Shown: one piece after another, positions 6,687 through 11,522 of the stretch
Layout of the letters: each line of letters begins with the position of its first letter
Position numbering within the stretch: the first letter of the stretch is position 1
Assembly (NCBI GenBank): GCA_022013615.1
Contig: JAKLQB010000210.1
Location: 1 to 11,522, forward strand
DNA from: Desulfobacterales bacterium
GTDB lineage: Bacteria; Desulfobacterota; DSM-4660; Desulfatiglandales; Desulfatiglandaceae
DNA: 11,522 nt
Direction of reading: 5' to 3'
The notes under the pieces: model-generated
What the model was told of the DNA's origin: nothing
What the model saw: only the letters and a program-made list of their open reading frames with translations
Databases searched by the model: none
Made by a program: the position numbers and the translations under genes

Positions 6687-7112
6687 TTATTCTGAATGGT
6701 TGACATGGCCTTCATTAATTTCCTGTTCATGATTTTCGATCAACCGGGTCAGGGACTCTTCAATCGTCTTTGTGGTGAAGGGTTTTTCAATAAAATCCCG
6801 GATTCCCATCTTTAAAGCCGCTGAAACAACCTCTTCACTTCTATAGGCTGTAATGAGTACCTTCATGGCATGAGATTGCGTCTTTTGAATCCGTTTGAGA
6901 AACTCAAGACCATCCATTCCCGGCAATCTGTAATCGACCATGACAATATCATAGTCTTGCTTCTTAAGCGCTTCTAAACCCTCTTCGGCAGTCTCAAGAG
7001 CAAGCAAATGACATCCCTCGCCTTCAAAATATAGCCCAAGGGAATCTCTTATCCACTCATCGTCGTCTATGAGCATTATTTCCATTTGCCTTAGCTTACT
7101 GAACAGTTCCAT
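6687..7112 (-). CDS. Stand-alone response regulator receiver protein
   Basis: A 141-residue protein made up of a CheY-like receiver domain and a short hydrophilic tail, with no output domain. The acidic pocket (Asp16-Asp17), phospho-acceptor Asp60 (MVDYRLPGMDG), Thr88 (LITAYR) and Lys110 (IEKPF) are all present, so it should be phosphorylatable. It begins 12 bp after the UspA stop codon, with GGTG just before the ATG, and so sits in the cassette B operon; cassette A has no equivalent. No separate kinase is encoded beside it. The PAS kinase at 10181-11293 is the nearest candidate donor, in which case this protein might act as a phosphate sink or as an adaptor toward the CBS, UspA or GNAT proteins. 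That role is speculative. Confidence 0.92.
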   Translation of the reverse strand: MELFSKLRQMEIMLIDDDEWIRDSLGLYFEGEGCHLLALETAEEGLEALKKQDYDIVMVDYRLPGMDGLEFLKRIQKTQSHAMKVLITAYRSEEVVSAALKMGIRDFIEKPFTTKTIEESLTRLIENHEQEINEGHVNHSE

Positions 7113-7124
7113 CTTTCACCTGCA

Positions 7125-7601
7125 TTAAGGCCATTCAAGCTTTTTTCTACATGGGATTACAAAAAGAGGAAAGGGGCTGTGCCGCAGGACCTTTTCAGCA
7201 ACACTGCCGAAAAAGACATGTTCTATTCCTGTTCTACCGTGCGTGCCAACGACAATAATATCAACCTTTTCCTCCTTTGCAAACTTGAGTATTTCCTCAT
7301 CTTCTCTGCCGGATTTGGTAATGACTTCAAACCTAACCGCATCCGCTATCTTTTTTGTATAGTGCTCTTTGTAGTTATCGTCCAGTTCCTGCTCAAGACC
7401 TTTTTGTATATTTCTGAAGATATCCTCGGATACATAACCCCTTAATCTTTCCTGATTTGGATTATGAGGTATCACATGTAAAATATAAAGGAGGCCTTCA
7501 TCTCTCTTGGCAATACCAAAGGCAAACTCAAAGGCATAATCTGAATTTTCAGAAAAATCCGTGCAGAAAAGCACCTTTTTGTATTTCGGATATTCCATCA
7601 T
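7125..7601 (-). CDS. UspA-family universal stress protein, cassette B copy
   Basis: A 158-residue universal stress protein, paralogous to the one at 3033-3509 and of the same length. The nucleotide-binding signature G-x2-G-x9-G-S is intact (GTHGRTG ... FFGS). The ATG at 7601 is preceded by AAAGGAG; a longer frame reaching 7631 would run back into the CBS-ACT gene. The first 130 or so coding bases are almost identical to the other copy, with about four substitutions, mostly silent, whereas the central segment (residues 46-95, NPNQERLRGYVSEDIF onward) is strongly diverged. It lies 14 bp after the CBS-ACT stop and 12 bp before the receiver gene. Probably a nucleotide-binding accessory or sensor protein of the acyl-CoA operon; the partner is unknown. 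Confidence 0.93.
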   Translation of the reverse strand: MMEYPKYKKVLFCTDFSENSDYAFEFAFGIAKRDEGLLYILHVIPHNPNQERLRGYVSEDIFRNIQKGLEQELDDNYKEHYTKKIADAVRFEVITKSGREDEEILKFAKEEKVDIIVVGTHGRTGIEHVFFGSVAEKVLRHSPFPLFVIPCRKKLEWP

Positions 7602-7615
7602 TTTTTCGTCTCCTT

Positions 7616-8329
7616 TCAGCCAACAACCCAACTCCCTGATGGCCTTTCATAGTCTTGATATACTTCCTTTTTCCTCTCCACATGGTCTACCATGTAAAGC
7701 ATATTGGCCTTTGCTTTAAGCTCTTCTTTCAGCTCTCCGAGTCTTTTCCGGTCACAATCACTTACCCTGATATAAAAATGCCGATAATCTACCTGATCAT
7801 CGTGACTACCCAGGATGCTCATTATGCTGCATCCATACTTTCGAATAATATCGGCAACCTCTTTGATAGAACCGGGACGATCTTCTAATTGAAAAGCAAA
7901 CTGGATCCCGGCTTTTTTTACACCGGTAAATGATACCAACACCCGGAAAATATCGGTCTGTGTGATGATCCCCACCACCTTCCCTTCATTGTCCACCACG
8001 GGTGCCCCGGATAATTTGTTGTCCAAAAGAATCGCCGCAGCTTCATCGATGGTATAATCAAGCGGGATGGTAATGGGATTTTTAGTCATAATTTCCTTGA
8101 TTTTAATTTTAGAAATCAAATACAAAAGCTCATGAATTTCCAATGTGGTGGCATCTGAGGCAGAGGCCCTTTTGAGGTCCCTGTCCGTGACAATCCCCAC
8201 CAATTTCCCATTTTTCATGACCGGCAGACCTCTAATATTATGTTCCTTTAAAAGCCTGGTCGCATATTGCATTGAATCGTTTACATCCACAGTGACCACG
8301 TCTTTACTCATCCAGTTTTCTACTAACAT
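7616..8329 (-). CDS. CBS-CBS-ACT domain protein, cassette B copy
   Basis: A 237-residue paralogue of the protein at 3523-4236, of equal length and collinear throughout. Two CBS motifs (about residues 1-56 and 77-132) are followed by an ACT-like domain (FQLEDRPGSIKEVADIIRKYG, about 147-167 at its start). The N-terminal third is nearly identical to the other copy at DNA level, and most differences fall in the ACT domain and C-terminal tail. The ATG at 8329 has AAAGGAG 7 bases upstream. It is the first gene behind the sigma-54-type promoter at 8436-8451 and its TGA leads directly into the UspA ribosome site. Likely a ligand-sensing regulatory protein, with adenine nucleotide at the CBS pair and a small molecule at the ACT domain; the ligands are inferred from the families only. 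Confidence 0.92.
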   Translation of the reverse strand: MLVENWMSKDVVTVDVNDSMQYATRLLKEHNIRGLPVMKNGKLVGIVTDRDLKRASASDATTLEIHELLYLISKIKIKEIMTKNPITIPLDYTIDEAAAILLDNKLSGAPVVDNEGKVVGIITQTDIFRVLVSFTGVKKAGIQFAFQLEDRPGSIKEVADIIRKYGCSIMSILGSHDDQVDYRHFYIRVSDCDRKRLGELKEELKAKANMLYMVDHVERKKEVYQDYERPSGSWVVG

Positions 8330-8435
8330 TTTTTGTCTCCTTTCTAATTACTTGTCGAATCTTGATTATTGGTTCCCAAACATCTTGCCCTATACTGATA
8401 AGAACTCCTCGAAATCCCTTTTGCAAATTATTAAT

Positions 8436-8451
8436 AGCATCAAGCATGCCA
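8436..8451 (-). promoter_or_regulatory. Sigma-54 (-24/-12) promoter of cassette B
   Basis: The minus strand reads TGGCATGCTTGATGCT, with GG and GC at the correct spacing and the same TGGCAT/ATGCT variants as the cassette A promoter, although the five spacer bases differ. Transcription would start near 8425, giving a leader of about 95 nt before the ATG at 8329. The leader is some 24 bases longer than in cassette A because of indels in its middle; its last 40 or so bases are conserved. Confidence 0.8.
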
Positions 8452-8479
8452 TCAATCGCTTCAAGGAAAACCACAAAAA

Positions 8480-8492
8480 ATTCAAATAGTTA
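8480..8492 (+). promoter_or_regulatory. IHF-like site, cassette B
   Basis: ATTCAAATAGTTA matches WATCAANNNNTTR except at the second position and lies 28 bp upstream of the -24/-12 element, the same offset as in cassette A. The core TCAAAT-R-GTTA is kept while the flanks differ, which suggests it is functional. Confidence 0.5.
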
Positions 8493-8514
8493 TAATGACT
8501 TAACTCTTTAGGTC

Positions 8515-8536
8515 ATTTTATTGGACATGAAAATTT
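8515..8536. promoter_or_regulatory. Perfectly conserved AT-rich block, cassette B
   Basis: Identical over 22 bases to 4398-4419 before cassette A, at the same distance from the promoter. Function not recognised; in this copy the ATG within the block is followed by a stop after three codons, so it is not a small gene. Confidence 0.45.
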
Positions 8537-8556
8537 AGAAAAACTTCTAAGTCTTT

Positions 8557-8574
8557 TTTCGCAAAAGTTCGAAA
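8557..8574. promoter_or_regulatory. Probable upstream activator (enhancer) site, cassette B
   Basis: The inverted repeat TTTCG-N8-CGAAA lies 105 bp upstream of the -24/-12 element, exactly as in cassette A. The additional left arm TTGCGAA seen in cassette A is degenerate here (CTTCTAA). Homology between the two control regions stops a few bases beyond, near 8581. From there to the activator's stop codon at 8696 nothing further is recognisable. Confidence 0.6.
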
Positions 8575-8695
8575 TTAGAAGAATGAGCGCAAACTATAGC
8601 AATGGGAATGGATACTGTTAGGTACTGGAAAATTTGGGATGGATGATAGGGAAGTTGTGAAATAAAAGATTTGGGGGGTATTTTTTAGATGAAAT

Positions 8696-10102
8696 CTATT
8701 CTATTTGCAGTTTTTTCTTCCGATAACGGAAGGTGTGGTGATTTATGTTGAGAAGCCTGGCTGCCTTGCTTTCATTGCCGTTAGCAATTTCAAGCGCTTG
8801 TATAATATAATGCTTTTCAAGAGCTTCTTGAACAGAAGACAAGTCGATGCCTGTATCATTAAGTGAGGGGAAAGAAAATTCAGTGCCTGATTGTTTTGGA
8901 GTTTCGGGCTTATGCGAACCTTCTATGCCGAGATCCTCGACTCGTAATTCCGGCCCTTTACCGATCAGGGTAGCTCTTTCAATCATGTTCTTTAATTCGC
9001 GCACATTGCCTGTCCACCTGTACGCCATCAATGTGTTCTCAGCCTGGAGAGATAGGCCGGTAAATGACTTATCAAACTTATGGTTAAACTCTGACAGGAA
9101 GTGTTTGGCAAGAGGCAGGATGTCATCGGGCCGTTCATTAAGCGAGGGGATCTGTACTTTAATAACTCCCAACCGGAAATAAAGATCGTTCCTGAAAAGC
9201 CCCTTTTCTATCATGTTGTCCAGATCTTTGTTGGTGGCAGAGACCACTCTGGTTTGAACCTGTAATTTCTTTGTCCCGCCTATTCTGTAAAATTCACCCT
9301 CTTCAAGAAACCTGAGAAGTTTTGCCTGGGCTTCCAGGCTAAAGTCTCCCACTTCATCCAGGAACAGGGTCCCATTTGCCGCGTCTTCGATTAGGCCTTT
9401 TTTACCTGACGCACTTGCCCCGCTAAAGGCCCCTTTTTCATATCCAAAGAGCTCGCTTTCCACAAGATCCTTTGGGATGGCAGCGCAGTTTACAGTCATT
9501 AAGGGCCCTTTGAAATTTGGGCTTCTGAAATGAATGGCACTGGCAATTAATTCCTTGCCTGTGCCTGTCTCTCCAAGAATAAGAATTGGTGTATCAGGGC
9601 TTTTTGCCACCATGCCAACAAACTCCATCACATCATGGATAGCGTTACTTTCTCCAATAAAGCAGGGAAGGTTTTCTTTTAAATACCTTTCCTGGAGGAT
9701 CTGAACTTCTTTCCTTAGCCTTAACGTTTCAAGGGCATTGCCAATGGTTACCTCCAGCCCATCCATATGGATAGGTTTCACCACATAATCGTAGGCGCCA
9801 AGCTTCATGGAAGAGATCACCGTGTTTATATCTTCATAGGCGGTTATCATAATGATCAGGATATCAGGGAAAAGGTCCTTGATTTTTCGAAGGGCTTCAA
9901 TGCCATTCATGCCCGGCAATCCGATGTCAAGCAGAACCAGGTCCGGGGGATCGTTTTTCATGGCATCAATTGCGGTCTCGGCTGTGGAAAAGGCCTCCAC
10001 CTGGTAATCCGCCTCAAGGGCCATAGTTATCCCTTCCCTTATGGTCTCTTCATCATCAACTATGTATATGGAGTATGTGATCATACGGTTCGCTTCGCTC
10101 AC
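8696..10102 (-). CDS. NtrC-family sigma-54-dependent response regulator
   Basis: A 468-residue activator with three domains. The receiver (about 10-125) has Asp16-Asp17, phospho-acceptor Asp59 (LVLLDIGLPGMNG), Thr87 and Lys109. The AAA+ domain (about 147-380) has Walker A GETGTGKE (177-184), a sigma-54-contact loop reading GAFSGA (224-229) instead of the usual GAFTGA, Walker B TLFLDEVG (245-252), and RNDLYFRLGV and GNVREL motifs. The C-terminal Fis-type helix-turn-helix (about 443-467) includes NESKAARLLNINHHTFRYR. It follows the PAS kinase gene by 78 bp, so the two form a two-component pair. It probably activates the -24/-12 promoters of both cassettes from the TTTCG-N8-CGAAA sites. The start is either a GTG at 10102 or an ATG at 10084; neither has a strong ribosome site. 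Confidence 0.93.
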   Translation of the reverse strand: MSEANRMITYSIYIVDDEETIREGITMALEADYQVEAFSTAETAIDAMKNDPPDLVLLDIGLPGMNGIEALRKIKDLFPDILIIMITAYEDINTVISSMKLGAYDYVVKPIHMDGLEVTIGNALETLRLRKEVQILQERYLKENLPCFIGESNAIHDVMEFVGMVAKSPDTPILILGETGTGKELIASAIHFRSPNFKGPLMTVNCAAIPKDLVESELFGYEKGAFSGASASGKKGLIEDAANGTLFLDEVGDFSLEAQAKLLRFLEEGEFYRIGGTKKLQVQTRVVSATNKDLDNMIEKGLFRNDLYFRLGVIKVQIPSLNERPDDILPLAKHFLSEFNHKFDKSFTGLSLQAENTLMAYRWTGNVRELKNMIERATLIGKGPELRVEDLGIEGSHKPETPKQSGTEFSFPSLNDTGIDLSSVQEALEKHYIIQALEIANGNESKAARLLNINHHTFRYRKKKLQIE

Positions 10103-10139
10103 TGATACTGGGTATTCGGTATTGTTGTATTCTTGCTTA

Positions 10140-10179
10140 GCCTACGTCGTGCGCCTTTTTGATAGAAATTGTGTAGGCG
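10140..10179 (-). other. Two mutually exclusive small hairpins between kinase and regulator genes
   Basis: The 78-bp gap holds GCCTAC/GTAGGC arms (10140-10145 and 10173-10178) and CGCCT/AGGCG arms (10152-10156 and 10175-10179), which share one strand and so cannot form together. There is no T-run in the transcribed direction, so it is not an ordinary terminator. Arms of 5-6 bp can arise by chance; a role in setting the kinase-to-regulator ratio is only a possibility. Confidence 0.25.
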
Positions 10180-10180
10180 T

Positions 10181-11293
10181 TTAGTTTTTTTTAACTGGAA
10201 TCTCAATCACGAATTCGGCCCCACCCAATTTACTTGTGGATACCCGCAGAGATCCGCCGTGATCAGTGATAATCCTATGGCAGAGACTGAGCCCAATGCC
10301 TGTGCTGCCGTTTTTTGTTGTATAGAAGGGATCAAATATCTTGCCTTTAAGATCCGAAGTCACACCAGGACCTGAATCGGAAACGCTCACGATAATACGG
10401 TCATTTTTTACGGATGATGTAACATCAATTTTCTTGGCGCCATCCACATTTTTCATGGCTTCAGTAGCATTTGTGATAAGGTTTAGAATCACCTCTTCTA
10501 TCAAGAGCGGATCCGCATGGCACAGTGGTAAATCCCTGGCCAGGTCTTTTTCAATCTTAATCCCACTTTTTCGTAACGTGACCGAGGAAAGATTAATGGC
10601 CTCTTCTATGGGTTGATTTATGTCTGTTAAGACTAATTTGGGTTCGTTGGGTTTGGAAAAGTCCATGACCCTTTTGATCACAGACTCAATTTTACTCGAA
10701 GCTGATTGGATCTGCCTAAGAATTTGTTTTACCTTATCTAAGCTTTCCGCTCTGTCGTAAATTTTTTCCAGGGTGTTTAAATATATATTGATGCCCGAAA
10801 GCGGATTTCTTATTTCGTGGGCAATGCCTGCAGCCACACGCCCCAGGGAAGTCATCTTGTCCTGAATCCTCAGGAGGTGTTCCAGTTCCTTTGCCCTCGT
10901 GATATCCAAAAAAGACCCCACGCTCTTTTTTGTTCCTGGAATCACAGCAAGGGTAGCGAATACCTCTTTTACAGTGCCATTCTTGTCTATGAATTTGTAT
11001 TCATAATTCCTCGGGGCCCTATTTGGATCAATTCTTCGGGCGGTGTGATAGACCATCATTCTGTCCAAGTCATCTTTGTGAGCGACAAAGTCTGTCCAGC
11101 TTTTTCCCCCCTCCACCTCTTCTTTTGAATAACCGGAGAGTTTTTCAAATTCTCTATTTGCAAGGGATATGGTTGTATCTTCCTCTATGATGACAGTTGC
11201 GGTTCCTGTAGTTTCAAAGATAGTCCGGTATTTGTCCTCCGACTCGCGGAGCCCTTTGTGCTCAATCCTATCGCCTTTGTCTTTTGCCATCAT
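10181..11293 (-). CDS. Soluble PAS-domain sensor histidine kinase
   Basis: A 370-residue kinase with no signal peptide or membrane segment, so it should sense a cytoplasmic cue. A PAS domain covers about residues 15-135 (YRTIFETTGTATVIIEED, ending VGSFLDITRAKELE). The dimerisation/phospho-acceptor helix has AHEIRNPLSGI with His159. The catalytic ATPase domain has the N box NLITNATEAM (Asn275), G1 DSGPG (306-310), the F box FDPFYTTK (320-327) and G2 GSTGIGLSL (329-337). It resembles NtrB/AtoS-type kinases that partner NtrC-family regulators, and the adjacent regulator supports this. The PAS ligand cannot be read from sequence; given the regulated genes, a metabolite or redox/energy signal is plausible. 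Tandem ATGs at 11293 and 11290 are both possible starts and no clear ribosome site is seen. It is separated by 68 bp from the gene upstream. Confidence 0.93.
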   Translation of the reverse strand: MMAKDKGDRIEHKGLRESEDKYRTIFETTGTATVIIEEDTTISLANREFEKLSGYSKEEVEGGKSWTDFVAHKDDLDRMMVYHTARRIDPNRAPRNYEYKFIDKNGTVKEVFATLAVIPGTKKSVGSFLDITRAKELEHLLRIQDKMTSLGRVAAGIAHEIRNPLSGINIYLNTLEKIYDRAESLDKVKQILRQIQSASSKIESVIKRVMDFSKPNEPKLVLTDINQPIEEAINLSSVTLRKSGIKIEKDLARDLPLCHADPLLIEEVILNLITNATEAMKNVDGAKKIDVTSSVKNDRIIVSVSDSGPGVTSDLKGKIFDPFYTTKNGSTGIGLSLCHRIITDHGGSLRVSTSKLGGAEFVIEIPVKKN

Positions 11294-11361
11294 TTATAAT
11301 ATGTTAGAGGTTAGAGATTTCGTCGCAATGATAAAAAAATCTAAAAGCATTATCTCATGGG

Positions 11362-11522
11362 CTATAAGCCATGGACAGGGAAGATCTCTTTCCGGATATA
11401 GGAAACGACTCTTCGGGCCTCCTCGAAGGCCTTGTCTTTGACTTCACCCTTTGTGAAGTACGGATGATCATAGAGACTGCCCACCTCGTTTTCCGGCCCG
11501 AACATCATACCTCCCACAAGAC
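11362..11522 (-). CDS. Partial CDS (C-terminal 52 residues), unrecognised
   Basis: An open frame enters from the right edge and ends at TAG 11364-11362. It reads LVGGMMFGPENEVGSLYDHP, then YFTKGEVKDK, then AFEEARRVVSYIRKEIFPV. The amphipathic helix near the end (KAFEEARRVVSYIRKEI) and balanced composition look like genuine protein, and the other two minus-strand frames are stopped. I do not recognise the family; the helix after a glycine-rich strand could suit a flavodoxin-like fold, but that is weak. No clear terminator separates it from the kinase gene, so read-through into the two-component genes is possible. Confidence 0.55.
   Translation of the reverse strand, partial: LVGGMMFGPENEVGSLYDHPYFTKGEVKDKAFEEARRVVSYIRKEIFPVHGL

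Larger units (their letters stand above)
7125..8581 (-). repeat. Duplicated cassette B: control region + CBS-ACT + UspA (pairs with 3033-4464)
   Basis: Partner of the repeat at 3033-4464. Homology begins within the TTTCGAA-rich upstream site near 8581 and ends with the UspA stop codon at 7125. After that the copies part: this one continues into the receiver and CoA-transferase genes, the other into the GNAT-acyl-CoA synthetase. Confidence 0.85.

Noticed and set aside
6664..6687. AGATAA/TTATCT inverted repeat after the receiver gene as a terminator
   Set aside because: The stem is six AT-rich pairs with a 12-base loop and lacks a downstream T-run in the transcribed direction.
11357..11376. 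CATGG/CCATG hairpin at the end of the right-edge gene as a terminator
   Set aside because: Short bulged stem, and the T-run lies about 20 bases further on, too far for an intrinsic terminator.

Overview
The window looks like chromosomal DNA from an anaerobic, mid-GC bacterium, most likely a deltaproteobacterium (Desulfobacterota: sulfate reducer or syntroph). This rests on gene content: an acyl-CoA synthetase and a CoA-transferase each fused to a GNAT domain, CBS-ACT plus UspA pairs, and an NtrC-type two-component system. It is inference; no marker gene is present. All recognisable genes lie on the minus strand, so transcription runs from the right end of the window to the left.

In transcription order: (1) 11522-11362, the C-terminal end of an unrecognised protein; (2) a soluble PAS histidine kinase (11293-10181) and an NtrC-family sigma-54 activator (10102-8696); (3) cassette B, with a sigma-54-type promoter near 8436-8451, a CBS-CBS-ACT protein, a UspA protein, a stand-alone receiver protein and a CoA-transferase fused to a C-terminal GNAT domain (8329-4693); (4) a dead remnant of an ADP-forming acyl-CoA synthetase (4686-4464), carrying an in-frame TGA and then cut off where cassette A's regulatory DNA begins; (5) cassette A, with a matching sigma-54-type promoter (4319-4334), a CBS-CBS-ACT protein, a UspA protein and an ADP-forming acyl-CoA synthetase with an N-terminal GNAT domain (4236-250); (6) a 3' remnant of a third CBS-ACT gene (244-185) followed by the start of a probable crotonase-family gene (170 to the window edge).

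The main signal is the duplicated control region in front of cassettes A and B. In both copies a TGGCAT-N5-ATGCT element (-24/-12 type) is followed, at identical distances upstream, by an IHF-like site (28 bp gap), a perfectly conserved 22-bp AT-rich block, and a TTTCG-N8-CGAAA inverted repeat (105 bp gap), while much of the DNA between them has diverged. The NtrC-type activator encoded just upstream is the obvious candidate to bind the inverted repeat. The proposed system is a kinase/activator pair driving several operons, each opening with the same CBS-ACT/UspA sensor pair and then carrying a different acyl-CoA enzyme. Relics at both ends of cassette A suggest these modules have been duplicated and reshuffled through the repeated sensor genes.

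The longest gene-free stretch is 8330-8695. It holds the cassette B leader, promoter and upstream sites; in 8587-8695, next to the activator's stop codon, I see no gene or clear terminator. No tRNA, rRNA, CRISPR array or transposase was seen.
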